64,000 nucleotides of DNA from Whalleya microplaca. Taxonomy: Eukaryota > Ascomycota > Sordariomycetes > Xylariales > Xylariaceae. Of this stretch, positions 34,188 to 46,930 are shown one piece after another. Made by a program: the position numbers and the translations under genes. The stretch spans positions 1,574,673 to 1,638,672 of the forward strand of contig MU385711.1 of NCBI GenBank assembly GCA_022497155.1, in the 5' to 3' direction. Below the pieces are notes generated by a model. That model saw only the letters and a list, made by a program, of their open reading frames with translations. It searched no databases and was not told the DNA's origin. How positions within the stretch are numbered: the first letter of the stretch is position 1; each line of letters opens with the position of its first letter.

Positions 34188-35249
34188 ATGTCAGCCACCG
34201 GAACAATCACCAGGGAGGCGCCAACACTCTCAGTTCGTGCTCGTTATGAAGCGCCCGCTGCTGAGAACCCCGTGGTAAATGGGACACAAAAGGTGCAAGA
34301 CCCCCCTCAAGTACAAGTCGCGGGAAAGACGAAGAGCGGCAAGCAATTGAAGATTAGAAGCTACCCCAAGTTCGACAACTTAGAAGATGAGCGTCTCTAT
34401 CGAAAACAGCATCTGGCCGCAGCATTTCGCGTCTTCGCCGACCGTGGCTTTGACGAGGGTGTCGCCGGTCACATCTCCGTCCGCGATCCGATCCTGACTG
34501 ACCACTTCTGTAAGCGCCCGGACCAGATATCTCATAATTCCTAAAGTCCTAATCTGGACCTTCAGGGTTGAACCCGCTCTCGATGCACTTCTCACTTATC
34601 AAGGTCTCGGACCTGATCCTCTGTGACGAGGACGGAAACATAGTCGAGGGCGAGGAGCCCATCAACGCGGCCGCCTTCGCGATCCACTCGGAGATCCACA
34701 AGGCGCGGCCGGACGTCCACGCGGCCTGCCACGCACACAGCGTGCACGGGAAGGCATTCGCGGTTTTCGGGCGGGAACTGGACATGATCACCCAGGACTC
34801 CCTGCGGTTCTACAAGAGCCACGGGGTATACCGTGACTTCCGCGGCGTAGTCTTAGATAGTGAGGAAGGCAAGAGGATCGGAAAGGCCCTCGGGAACGGA
34901 AAGGCCGTCATCCTCCAGAACCACGGCCTCCTGACGGTCGGGGAGAGCGTCGACGAGGCCGCCTTTTGGTTCATTAGCCTCGACAAGACCTGCCATGCGC
35001 AGTTGCTTGCGGATGCTGCTTCGGCTGCGGGGTATGAGAAGAAAATCATCGACGATGATGAGGCAGCTTATACGGCCAAGCAAGTGGGGGGTCCCGAAAA
35101 GGGTTGGCTCGCTTTTCAACCATGTAAGCATCTCCGGTGTTCGATTCCTTAGCAAATACCTATTCCACATGACTGAAAATCACTTATTGACAATGTCTAC
35201 AGATTACGATGAGCAAGTAGCAAAAACGAAGGGCGACTTCTTGAATTGA
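34188..35249 (+). CDS. Class II aldolase/adducin-domain protein
   Basis: Deduced exons are 34188..34509, 34566..35123 and 35203..35249, giving 308 aa. The domain spans about residues 75-290: LYRKQHLAAAFRVFADRGFDEGVAGHISVRDP, then DHFWLNP across the first intron. The zinc-ligand histidines are visible in HAACHAHSVHGKAF and LQNHGLLTVGESVDEA. Members include fuculose/rhamnulose-phosphate aldolases and metal-binding decarboxylases; the fungal branch is mostly uncharacterised, so the substrate is unknown. The first 70 residues are low complexity and probably disordered. An upstream in-frame ATG at 34140 would add 16 residues; I prefer 34188 because it has a better start context (AAAATGTC). The last exon is only 47 nt. 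Confidence 0.87.
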
Positions 35250-37031
35250 TGAGCTATAATAATGTTGGTCTGACAAAGTTTTGGACTCTCTAGCTACATA
35301 TAATATGGTGATAGGAAGAACATTTTAATTCGCCGCGACAATATCGTGTTTTGTAATGTTTTGGTGAATCTTGTGATAAACAGGTGATAGATACCAGAAT
35401 GATATATCGTCCTAACTATAGGATCAAGATGCCTTGCTTTCATTAGAAGTTCGGGGAAAGAAGTTGAACGATAATATTTACATATTCATACATTCGAGGA
35501 ACTACGTGCACGTCTTTAGGTATACTCTAACATTTGACAAAAGTTCTCTCTTTCTGTCAGTTACAGTGATCTACATTATAACGGGAGTCAATCTCATCCT
35601 CTAGTAAGCCTCTGGCCTCGTTGCGCACTTATCAGACAAGCGTGGTATGACGAACAAGTTTTAGGGCCTGAGCATCTCGCTCTATTATCCAGTATATGGA
35701 TTGATACGCATGGTCTTAAATATGAAGTTGACTACATAACTCGGTGGATCTTGAAGTGTTCTGTGACCCCCTCATAACTCGATGTTATAAATTGAAGCAG
35801 GGAAAAGTCGCTAAGGGCGGAGAGCGATTTCATGATCTCTCACTTCATTTATCCTATATTCTGGTAGGATTGTGCCTTGATTCTTTATAGGTCTTTAAGA
35901 CATAGAGAATACATTGTGGATATATAGCGACAACTGATATAGAAATAGGTGAGTTGCAGTGGGGAAATAGCTTGACTATCACTAAGTACTGAGGCTCAAC
36001 TTCCATTGCTTGGAAGTTGCCTAAGACTACCTACTACAATGGATGGGAGCATTTTCATCAGGAATCCCGCTTGTTCCTTTTGTGAACTTTCCACACCCCA
36101 GTGGGACAGGCATATGTAAATGTAGTTCGTCGATAAAGTCACATAGGTAGTTTCTAAAGATAGTATGTTGGGTTTCTTCTTGACTATGTTTCGTCGTCCT
36201 AATTCCAAGTTCGAGGCCTCGCTTACGTTGGGAGGAAATTGACCAATAAAGGAGCTGAATTAGTGGTGGTCTCTGCAGCAAGAACTACAACTTTTAGGAC
36301 ATATATAAAGGTGCACACCTTATGGTTATTGGACTTCTCGGCACAATTAGTGGGTGGCAATATTATACTCACTACTCTTTCCTCAGCACGCGTAGGCTCA
36401 TATAGTCCGTTGAGCTAGATCCAGATCGAGAAATTTACCTAAATAGATGATGAATGAGAACGTAGTTTTTGGTGCTCTAGTAGTGCAATTTTAATGAATG
36501 GTGTTGTAAATAGAATTTCATCATCATGGTTGGATCTCTTCTTTCGTTGAATGTTACAGAATATTGGACATGGCTTGTACAACAACAGGGTTGATGAATA
36601 TCGGATACAAAGTGCACAGGCAGAGAAGTAAACCATAATCGTATCATACGAAAAGCATGTTGTGTTTTGAAGAAGGGGTATAGATTTTGCCGAAGTCAGC
36701 TTCTATGTACAGCCATCCTCGTGCCTTCTTACAAAGCATTCCCCAAATAACTACTTTTCCTTACAATATAGAAACGCTGAGGATAATAATCCGAGTTGTG
36801 CAAGTAATGTTCGTCGTTCGCTGGTTCAGGACAGTTGTTGTGTTAATTAAGTTGCAAGAGAGACGTAAGCAGTTTTCGAAACCAATGATATCGCTGCAGA
36901 GATGGACGTTGGCCATCAAGAAACCTTCCCCCTCCACAACCTAAAGCCCAAATCCATTTCCCATCGCCTTGTACTAAATCCTAGAGCGTGTATAACATTT
37001 TAGTCTTGGCTACAAAACCACGAACTTGTCT
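35250..37031. other. AT-rich gene desert, first part
   Basis: About 1.8 kb, strongly AT-rich with stops in all frames. No RNA gene or mobile element was recognised. Confidence 0.5.
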
Positions 37032-37445
37032 TTAAAACCCAAATAAGTGCAATTTCACGAACCAGTATGTAGGACAATTGTCTCCAGAACAACAATATTC
37101 ATACCAGCCGCTGTCTTCATCACAACAGCTGCTTGGAGAACAACTACACGCCCCACACCGGTCACCCGCTGGATCTTCTTCTTGTGGCTGTTCCATCTGC
37201 ATTTGTTCCATTATGCGTGGTTGTTTGGACTCTGTCTGTTCCTGGGACGTCCGTTGCTGGGGCGGCTGCTCTTGGGGTGGCTGCTCCTGGAGTGGCTCCT
37301 CCTGGAGTGGCTCCTCCTGGAGTGCCTGGGCGTGACCGACCGCTGTCATATGGTCTTCGGGGGTTGGCGGTCGTTTTTGCAACTTGTTAGGGACGCGTAA
37401 CTGTTGGTTTGGGTACGGTAACAAGTGAACTTGACCTGGGTCCAT
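37032..37445 (-). CDS. Hypothetical Gln/Pro-repeat protein with Cys-rich tail
   Basis: A single ORF of 137 residues if begun at the second Met (37445); an upstream in-frame Met at 37517 would make 161. The middle holds imperfect five-residue repeats (QEEPL, QEEPL, QEQPP, QEQPP) made by a 15-bp tandem repeat, then a Gln/Glu/Met-rich stretch. The C-terminus is Cys-rich, with eight Cys in about 35 residues (CGACSCSPSSCC then CCSGDNC), and ends in an aromatic/hydrophobic tail. No signal peptide is visible. I recognise no family. Isolation in an AT-rich desert, length and biased composition make it uncertain. The opposite strand is also open and would encode a Leu/Trp-rich peptide. Confidence 0.4.
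   Translation of the reverse strand: MDPGQVHLLPYPNQQLRVPNKLQKRPPTPEDHMTAVGHAQALQEEPLQEEPLQEQPPQEQPPQQRTSQEQTESKQPRIMEQMQMEQPQEEDPAGDRCGACSCSPSSCCDEDSGWYEYCCSGDNCPTYWFVKLHLFGF
37266..37325. repeat. 15-bp tandem repeat, about four copies
   Basis: Units of CTNCTCCTGGAGTGG-type sequence at 37266, 37281, 37296 and 37311, the first more diverged. Read on the minus strand it encodes the QEEPL/QEQPP repeats of the Cys-rich ORF. Confidence 0.85.
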
Positions 37446-40400
37446 TGTTGTCGATGGTGCGTGAGGACACAGCGGATCACTTGGAATCGTGGTATATTTA
37501 TGATATGTGATGCACAACGGATATCAAATAGTAGAAACCAAAACTTGATAATTATGAGCAAGATATTGAAGCGTTCGGTATCTGAAGATGGAGACAAAGG
37601 CTCGACCTAGACAACTCCAGACCAAGAGAATGAAGAGAAGCTCTTCGCATTGCTGCTTCCTTGAGGTGATATGGGAATTAGAAGTCATGACAAGACCAAA
37701 CTCTATGAGACGAGTAGGTGCGACTGCATATTTCTGATGTACCTATCGTGAGTACTGATTCTAGAGCTTAGTTTACTAGGCTGGAAATAATATTATTGAT
37801 TAAGGGTTCTGGATCATACATGCCATCTGAGGATAGTGTATGGTCGGTCTTTCAATATAGAAAGCATATACACGAAAAATATAGGTATCCTTTGATGATC
37901 ACGACATCTACTGAATAGGTTGCAAAAGAAGATTTCTCCTATCTACATCTTTACATATTTTAAATCAACGGCTGGCTTGCTGTTGCATTAAAATAACCTG
38001 AGATAACCTACTTGCAATTTGTTGCTTGCGATTTCCAAGAGAGCTTATCATAACATTTGGACGATGGATGTTCAGGGACATGACTAAATGAATGGGAAAC
38101 AGTAGTTGCGATGAGCAAAAGGGGCTCTCAGCCATCCAATTAGGAGACTACCAGAATGCTCATAACCGGCATGTTCGACTAAGCATGAACTATTGGTTAG
38201 GGTCATATGCTTTCATCTGTCTTACGCCATTCTCTTGCCGAGCAGTTTCTCATCCACAATTCGATGCTGACAAACTATTACTATCTAGTTATTTTTTTTC
38301 CTGACTCATAAACATCTTGGTTCTCTATGTTTTATTTTCCTCTTATATGTATAATAATTGTTCTGCTCAGTGGCTTCGTATTCCCTGCAAATGACGTTAG
38401 TTTACTATTAATGAAATGTGTACAAAATTCTTGAAGAGATTGCTTGGGGCCAGTTTCATCTCGTAATGCCACCCGGCAGGCTGACTGGTAGGAAGAGTGT
38501 CAGATGCCGACTACCATAAGCGCCAGTTGTAGTTAGAGACCAGATGGTGTCACCCGTATCTATAGACAACTACTCGAGAAAATGGCTAAACTCATGACTA
38601 GGATGGTTTGTTCCCCTGTCTAGAAATCATCATTATTTTATGCTGACTAATGGCTATACACTGCTTGGGATCATTGATCTACGAGAGATTCAAAGCTGGA
38701 ACTGGATGTGTTGCTACCCAAGTCATAAGGTTTGATCGTTCTACGAAAACGTAAAGCAAACCGAACGCTCGGGACCGAATCCTTCCTCCTATCTGCACAA
38801 CATCGACATTCCCATGTCCATTCCTACAATCAACAGCCAAGTACGGATATTAATTAACTGCTAATCAATGAAGTCACCCCGTTTGTCTTAGGCTTGGCTG
38901 CTTCGCAAGGTATCGACCTGCGTCATCAGGTTTAAATAAGCGCCTTTCCCATATTTCTAAGCACGGGTGCGCTTAACCTCGCTGGGAAACATTAACACCA
39001 GAGTTCCAAGCCATTTACTTATAGATAATATCTATGGTAGCTACAGTCATACATATTTCTTGTGTTCGGAGATGGAGGGCTCTTTTGTTGTTGGGGAGCC
39101 TTCTATTATCCTAAAGCTAAAGCGAACTTGTCACATATATTCATAACATAACTACTCTATAAGCAATGTATTCTCATCTCGATTTTATGGTTGGCTATAT
39201 AACGATATAAGTTATTATTGTCCAGCCGGATGTTGCACAGCATCTACAGTGACAGGAGCTGGGGCCCGACAGTACAGCATGATGATGATTTGATTACATT
39301 CACCACAAGCATAGTAGAAACACAACAGGCGGCATGTCCCGCTTCGTACCCCCTTTATAAGCAATACGGCAGTACAAGCTACATATCCAATAATACGATT
39401 GTTATCACTTGCTTAAAACCCCACAGATTGCTTAATGCTGATCGTAGGCTTGATGACCAGTAGTGCGATCGGAATTCCCCACGATACAGCCAATTCCGAA
39501 CAAGTCCCTTCGAATAAATTGCTAGGTAGGGATTGAAGTGGCAAGGTCATTAATACATAATACTTATCGAAGAGAAGAGTAGCAACTCAGCAGGATGAAT
39601 TTCTTGACTGCCATTTAATCCCTCCATAGAGGATGATTCCTTGGTAAATTCCGTTGCCGCTCTGGGAGGATTTTGAGTACGTTCATCCTGGAGGATGACA
39701 ACATGATCGCACATCTCGCATTTCGATTCTGGTCTACATCTTACGCATATAGCTTTCTCTATTGTGTGCTTAAGGGCTTCAATGATATGATTATTCTCAA
39801 CATTGATAGTATATAGGCTAAGTACATGAAGACTGACTCAAGCACCTGCATACTACGCTATATCTTTCTTACATTCGCGCCAAAACAATGCATGTAAGCC
39901 TTGGATGTTGTGAGATTTTGGCGTCGGTGTAGGTAGAATATGCATGGAACTTACCAGTTTAATCGGTGTATCGATGAAGCATGGCCAGGACTGCATCGCG
40001 GCTCTTTAGAAGACGACAATAGATACCATGAAGTAGAGACGATCAATTAAGCACCGACTTGCGTACATATGGTAGAATCCCTAGGGATGACTTAACAAAC
40101 ATACTAGTAGTTACATACCACTTATTAATTTATGTTAGCAATAATTAAAACTAAGGCGAGGAGCTTATCCGTTGGTAGGGTTTTTAGACAATGTGGCAGT
40201 GTGTTGCGGATTGTGCTCTTAGCTAGTTTCATCGTAGCTTACTTACTGAAGAATTACCCCTTGATCAAGTGATGCATCGCAAGTGTCTATCTACAGAATA
40301 GCCAATATGAGACGAACAGCACGATCTTCCAAGATTGGTTTAAGGTTGTTTTTGCCTATTGTGACTTTCATGCTCAATGGATCAAACTGGCCAAGAGGTA

Positions 40401-41951
40401 CAATTCCAGGATGTAACGGTGTAGCGTGGCCTGCGTGGTGTGGCATTGCAAGTGGTTGAGGTGGTATTCTGGTGGATTATCATTATGCTCCGTATCTTAG
40501 CCCTGATACATATTAGGTAGTACTGGGAGATCCCGTGAATGCGAGACCATGTGCCTGCCGGAAGGATGGACTTACAGACTCCCTAGATTCCCAGGAAACA
40601 GGCTCGCCACATGCATCTGCGAAACATTAAGCTTATCCGTCCTTAGGAAGCCTGTGCTTCTGCCTTGCCGCCATGCGGTAGGTGCATATGTAATTCGAAT
40701 CCTGCGAGCCGGAGATCAAAACCTCTAGGGGCCTAGCTTTGCCAATCTCGGCCCGTTGTAGCTGGGTACTAGAGCTTTGCCCCGGATAGCTTATAATTAT
40801 TAGTAGCTTGGCTATGAAGATTGCTGTGAAGATTGCTCGGCAAATTCATTCCAAGTTATCTGGAAGAGCCTGATGTCATGGCCCTATTCCTCCTCTCTTC
40901 CAATATTCATCCAATTACTGTACGCAGTACACACTTCCAGAAGAGGCTTATGCTTGTCCAAACTCAAATTTGATATACGTGAATCCCTGCACGGGCAAGA
41001 CTTATTTAGGTTAGCCACCTACGTAAGGTTCTTCGTTGCATCTGCTCCATGTCTCATATGTACTAGTGTTTTCAGCGCCAGGACGTTTAGCCATTAAACT
41101 ACATAGTATTATACTACCTTGTGTTAAACGATCGGTTACTATTTATAGTTGTCCTAAGAGCGGGTTGTCCCTCAGCCCAGCCATGCAACTTAAAAATTAA
41201 ACAAGAGATCAAGTCACTACCGTGAAGACCACACATGAAAATCGATTGACACTTAAGGGTGATATGGCAAAAATCCATTCAAACTCTTCAGAGACTGCTC
41301 TATGTAGCTGCCTGCTTCGCCACCGGCTAGGAAAAGCGTTAGCCTCCAATCAAAGCCAAGTTAGATATTGTATTGTCGAAGGATCCAAGACAACCCTATC
41401 GCTAGCCTATGTAGTCAGCAATGCATACGCAGTACATAGATACGAAAGCTACCAGTATTGACGAAGAGTGGAGGTGGCGCAGCTCATCAATAGGTACACA
41501 TGTGTTGTCTACTGCTAGTCTGCTACTCTGAGTACCGCTGCTTAGCCCCGGGACTTTGGTAAGTCTAATTCATAAGACAACCAGTTAAGAATGATTTTGA
41601 AGAAAGGTCGTAAAGCTAGTTGTTGCGCGCCGAGTCTATCAATGCAGGATGCAAATCCCTACTCCAAATTGTTACGCTAGGCACAAGCACTACCACGCCT
41701 CCCTGAAACTAATACAGATTTGAAGCAAGATGGAATGCCTCGAGGGTCACTTACACACCTTTGTGGATTCATCCTATTGGTCGCTTTATACGTATTCCCG
41801 TTCAATGTAACCTTCGCCATCCCCCGGCTCAAGGGTGGGCGCCCTATGAGTCTTTATTACCCAACACCGCCTTCGTCTTTCACTTATTTACTTTCCTCAC
41901 TGTTGCCATCGATGTGAAGAGACAGCCTACGAGCAACGTATTTGGTTCGAA
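37446..41951. other. AT-rich gene desert, second part
   Basis: About 4.5 kb with no ORF above ~80 codons that looks coding. Sequence from 37600 to 40300 is especially AT-rich. No tRNA, LTR or terminal inverted repeat was recognised. The ORF at 41720-41917 just before the rhodopsin-domain gene is probably leader sequence. Confidence 0.5.
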
Positions 41952-43368
41952 ATGGGGGAAACTGCAGTGGTACCGGAGCTCCCAGCCGAGAATGGAGTCC
42001 ACGTTTGGAGGACCGCCGTCGTCATGCCGTTCATTACTTTCGCTTTCGTGGCAGCTAGGTTCTATTCGCGGATATATGTGATGAAGCGGCCTTGGGGTCT
42101 CGACGACTGTATGTCTCTTTTTCGGTGATTCCTTTGGAACGGCGCTCACCGACATGAACAGATATAGTCGCAGCTACGATGGTTACTATCATCGTTCATG
42201 CCGTTCTCATGGCTCAAGCGACGCATCACGGCATGGGTTTACACATATGGCAGTTTACGCCTGAACTCAACTCGGAGTATTATCTCTGGATTGGCATATC
42301 CTCGGAGTTCTATGTGCTAAGCCTTGCCGGCTTCAAAACCGCATTGCTTCTGCTCTACTTACAGCTCTTTGGGGTCAAGAAAAGATTCAGGATAGCATGC
42401 TATATCACGATGGGGTTCACACTCGGATACTTGACCTGCAACGCGCTCACCGAGTTTCTTGGATGCAACCCGATTGCTAAAAAGTGGCAACAGCACCTCC
42501 CCGGGAAGTGCATCAACTCAATTGCGGCTAATATAGCGTACGGAGCTGGTCACATGTTGAGTGATTTGATCATCGCCATCTTGCCCTTAACGATGGTATG
42601 GAGACTGCAATTTCCAACGCCACGACAGAAGGTCGGGCTCAGTCTAGCGCTCGGCAGTGGTCTATTGTAAGTATAACTCCGACACTAATCTGAAGGGGTT
42701 TCTAACTTATAGGGCAGCGCTTGGGCAGTTGCCTGTGTCCGTTGGGCTATCTCCACGTATAACATGCTGACATATGATCGCCCTTGGTATGTTGTCTCTC
42801 CCTGACATTCCTTTTTGAGCCATACGCTCTGAGAAAGCCGACCTCTTAATGTTCCTCGCAACATCAACATGCTGGAATGTGTTGATCTTTAACCTCCCGG
42901 ATGAATTAGTGGTTACTGACCTCAAATTTTACCTACAGGTGGGCCGGCATCAGTTTTACCTTCTCCATTTTGGAAGTCAACACGGGCCTGATCTGTGCCT
43001 GCACGGCGACATTTAGTCCATTGATGCAAGTCTTTTCGACAAGTGTCAGGAACTGGACGAACCGGGCCTCTGGAAGTTGGTATTTGTCTAGGAATTCTCG
43101 AAACTCGCGGAACGAAAAGGACTTCCAGGCAGCCAGACATTTCAGTTTCGGCAAGGCACCTGCTCAACCTCCCGTCCCCCCGGTACATACTGCTGCTTCG
43201 AACGACAGCCTCGAGCACGAGCGCGAATCCTATGCCCTCGAGACAGTCCCTATATTCACTCACAACGCGATGCCGACTGCCGGGAATGCCTCGGACGACG
43301 AGTTTGCTGCATATGATCTACAGGGGCTACAAGCTCTGAACGCTGATGATAGAAGGATGTTGGATTGA
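41952..43368 (+). CDS. Fungal rhodopsin-domain integral membrane protein (SAT4/Pth11-related)
   Basis: A predicted seven-helix plasma-membrane protein. Deduced exons are 41952..42108, 42162..42666, 42718..42786 and 42939..43368, giving 386 aa. Motifs of the fungal family: WRTAVVMPFITFAFVAARFYSR (TM1), MKRPWGLDDY, SEFYVLSLAGFKTALLLLYLQLF, LTCNALTEFLGCNPIAKKW, CINSIAANIAYGAGHMLSDLIIAILPLTMVW, FAWAVACVRWAISTYN, and WWAGISFTFSILEVNTGLICACTATFSPL. The cytoplasmic tail (about 300-386) is hydrophilic. Intron 2 uses the CAG at 42717; the nearer TAG at 42712 would break the frame. The family is not light-sensing by default (no retinal lysine is implied) and includes the Pth11 surface sensor of Magnaporthe. 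Ligand and role are unknown. It borders the gene desert, as accessory membrane sensors often do. Confidence 0.85.
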
Positions 43369-44688
43369 AAGTCCTGCTTACAGCAATAACGAATTACATT
43401 CATCTATTAGAATAACTCAAGAGGAGGCTCATGATGGATGGTGCTACTCCGCCTACAGCAACGTGGGCCATGAGTTGTTTCGAAGATGAAGGCGATAATG
43501 CGCCTTGTCCTGGGGAGGACCATCTTCTTAGCAAATTTCGAAAAGCGAAATACTGTCGTTGTCTGATGCCACGACTCAAATCACGAGCGCTATCACCTGC
43601 TTTCTCTAGCGGGTAGATCACCAGTCAATCGATTAACAACGTTTACGGCGACTCTCCGAGAACACGTTTTGCTCGGGTGGGTCGTTGAAGATCAGTGCCG
43701 TTGCGGGCACCACGATGAAACGCAGTTTATCTCAAGGCGTCGCTTTTATTAATACCATCCTTGCCCCCACGAGGCTCACCGTGTCGGCTTCCGTCTCCGA
43801 AGAAAACCCCTTAACCTAAACCTGCGCCGTACACCATCCCGACCGCAGCAATATTGGGGGCCATAAATCCCTAAGAGCACCTAGCGCCACGAAGATCATC
43901 ATACGAGACGACCCATCGAATCCAAGCCATATTGACTTCGTCGTGCATCGAGTCATTCTATTTAGGGGCGATACCTTCCCTATCGATCACTCCACAGCGA
44001 CCCCGAGGGGACGGTTGACGCGCGGCACTTCCCGTCATGTGGATATTGTGTTGCTATGTATAGAGCTGTAGATACCCCTTACATGATACCAAACAACTGA
44101 ATATATAAAAACAACCGAGTTCAAACGATACTCAACTGATTTTCTTTGATGATGTTGTAAATGTGACGATGCCAACTACCTAAATACCACTGGAGACAAT
44201 AATACTAGTTAACTGGAAGACAATTCAGGCAATTAAAGGCTCAACTCTGGAACTTGAGTTTTCATAGGATATCTTACTAAAAAAACGTCGACAAAGTTGA
44301 GTCCTTTTTAAAGTTACTCGAGCATGCATATGGTTGAAGAATGGTAACCCTCTTACCTCTAGGTTAGGTTATGTCTTAACAGATCGGTGCACGTGCCACA
44401 CGATGCACCAAATTTTCCATAAGAGCTCTCCTTCACTTTACCTAAGCAATGTATTTACCTAGTAATGTGAGCTCACCAACTTCTGTCGAACTGTAACGTA
44501 ATCGAGAGGCGACATTCAGAACACGTATTTTATTATGAAATACGTTCAAATCTAGTCAACGGATTGCAAGTGTTGCGAACCGCAGCCTACATAGGCCATA
44601 TGCCAAGGTGCGGGCCGCATTGGCGCTATATATGGCTATCTAGTTTCCTAAACTCAACAACAAGACGCTAGAACAAACAGAAGCCAAA
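43369..44688. other. Intergenic region, rhodopsin-domain gene / FMT1
   Basis: About 1.3 kb. A 73-codon minus-strand ORF near 43400-43621 and its plus-strand overlap show no family. The rest is AT-rich spacer and the FMT1 promoter. Confidence 0.5.
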
Positions 44689-46249
44689 ATGCTGCTCCGT
44701 CCCGCCACCTCGACTTTCCGCACAAGGCCACAACGCTGCCTGGTGGGAGGTATCTTGCTGCTACGCCCCCGGTTCTTCCAAAGCCCGGTAGTACAGCCAG
44801 TATGGTGGAGTACGTATCGAAGGAGCTACAGCGACACGACGACTACTAGTGCTGATGCTGAAAACGCATTGAAGAAGAAATCCGACCCCCTGCACATCCT
44901 CTTCTGCGGGTCTGATGAGTTCAGCTGCGCGGCGCTGAGCGCGCTGCACGGCGAACACGTGCGCAATCCGGAACTCGTCCGGTCCATCGATGTGGTGGTC
45001 CGGCCGGGCAAGCCGACGGGGCGCGGGATGAAGACGATCCGTCATCGTGAGTTTCTCTCTTCATCTTCGTTTGACAGGAACAAACTTGTTCCTTGCGCTT
45101 AGGGTAGTCCTATGATATATTTATATATGGAATGTAATGTATGTGTATTGACGGGCACCTACGACTACACAGCACCAATTAGAAGTCTAGCTACTGAGCT
45201 CAGCCTGCCGATTCACGAGAGGCCAACCTTCACGGGATGGGATGTAAGTTATTACCTCAAGAGCCTCTACGCTTACATGTCCATGACATTCATGTCTCCA
45301 TCCTTCGAACATCTGCAGATGTCCAGACTCTCAGACTGATGGATATGCGACTCGCCTCCCAGGCTACCCCTATATACACCCCCACCACCCAATCCATCGT
45401 AACTAACAACACAACCCCCAGATGCCTCCCCAAATCAACCTCATAACAGCCGTATCCTTCGGCCTCTTCGTGCCCCCACGCCTCCTCCGCACCGCCAAAT
45501 ACGGCGGGCTAAACGTGCACCCCTCGCTCCTGCCCGACCTGCGCGGTCCCGCACCCCTCCAGCACACGCTGCTCGCAGCCCGCACGACCACGGGCGTCAG
45601 CCTGCAGACGCTCGACGAGCACGCCTTCGACCACGGGACCGTGCTGGCGCAGACGCCGGCGCTCCCCGTGCCCGAGACCTGCACGCTGGCGCAGCTGCAC
45701 GCGCTCGTCACGCCCGCGGGCGCCGAACTGCTCGTCTCCGGCCTGCGTGACGGCGTCCACGTGCCGCCGCGCGTGGACCGCGGGTGGTGGAGGCCGGAGG
45801 GCGATGGGGAGGCGGTGGAAGAAGGGAGGGGGCTGCGCCACGCGCCCCGTATCACGAAGGCCGACATGCAAGTGCTCGTAGCGGACATCCCGAATCTCGC
45901 GCGCCGCCAGCGGGCGCTCGGCAGCCAGTGGTTCTGGAGCCGGAACACGCGGGGCGAGAAGCGGCGAGTGCTGATCGAGGGGGTGACAGACTCGCCTACT
46001 CCACCGGCGGGGGCCAAATCGGTCTCGATCCCGTTCTTTGAGGAGGAGCCCAAAGACGGCGATGGGGGTGATGATGGTGGTACCAGCAGCCTGATCCTCT
46101 GGTGGACCGAGCACGATCCCGACGTCTTCTATACCCAGGGAGACACCCGCATCGAGACGCTCAAAGTCGAAGGCGATAAGGCTAAGCCTGCAAGGCAGGC
46201 CCTGCGGAACTTCGTTGTGGATCCCCGTGGCGTGCTCACGAGCCAGTAG
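44689..46249 (+). CDS. FMT1: Methionyl-tRNA formyltransferase, mitochondrial
   Basis: Formylates initiator Met-tRNA for mitochondrial translation using 10-formyl-tetrahydrofolate. Deduced exons are 44689..45046, 45173..45243 and 45422..46249, giving 418 aa. The first ~50 residues form an Arg/Ser-rich mitochondrial presequence. Then comes the formyltransferase fold: HILFCGSDEFSCAALSAL at the start and VRPGKPTGRG in the folate region. The substrate loop lies in exon 3: GLFVPPRLLRTAKYGGLNVHPSLLPDLRGPAPLQHTLL, which is the HPSLLP-RG-AP signature, followed by TGVSLQTLDEHAFDHGTVLAQ with the catalytic Asp region. The C-terminal half is less conserved and carries low-complexity acidic loops. Exon 2 is only 71 nt. 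Small exons and long intron 2 (178 nt) make the middle boundaries the least certain part. Confidence 0.9.
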
Positions 46250-46930
46250 AAGGAAAGATAGAAGTTGCTTTAGGAGTTTATATAGGGTGGGGGTTCATGC
46301 GGTGGCGAAGCACCGAGGGAATGCGGAAGGACACGGATACTGAGGATGTGAATAAGCCACGGGGGGTTGGTGGGGGTTAGTAGAGCGAAATATCGCCTGA
46401 GATGGAGAGCTGATTGAATAGTGTCAAGGTTGTGTAAGATACCACAACTCATGTAGGTTTAATCCTACAAGTACGTTGGGTAGTCACCCGATGATACAGA
46501 ACTACAACAGTTGTGATCCTATTGAATGAAGAGCAGAATCCAATAGGGGAGGTCATGCATGTTCAAGTCAAACTTATATCGGAATAGAAATTGGTCACAT
46601 GCATAGTATGAGACGAGAAGGTTGGTGATACAAGGCAGTTTGGTCTATTTCACATAGAGCCAATGCCGACAATTGGTAATAGTACATTGGTGATGTCCTC
46701 AGATCACCACAAATTCTCCGTTCGCCGATCCTGTTCCAAGTAGGTAGCTACATGCAAAGAGAACACATTCATATCTCGTGATGATAACCATGCCATTCCC
46801 TTATGCTAGCCAGATTAAAGCAGGGTTTCCATAGTCCTTTAACAATGGTTTGATCCTATGTCACACATAATTGTAGTAGTTGAGTTAGGTGAGGGACTTA
46901 GAGGGTCAGTCATTGAAACGATTGACACTC
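46250..46930. other. Convergent intergenic region, FMT1 / STF2-like
   Basis: About 680 bp with both 3' untranslated regions. No coding frame or repeat of note. Confidence 0.5.

Noticed and set aside
37047..37400. 117-codon hydrophobic plus-strand ORF (Leu/Trp-rich) opposite the Cys-rich ORF
   Set aside because: It is the antisense of the Gln/Glu/Pro repeat; the minus-strand reading has a more protein-like ending, though strand-specific RNA data would settle it.
45403..46114. Two minus-strand ORFs of 201 and 216 codons opposite FMT1
   Set aside because: Shadows of the GC-rich third exon of FMT1; composition is Arg/Pro/Ser-rich and meaningless.
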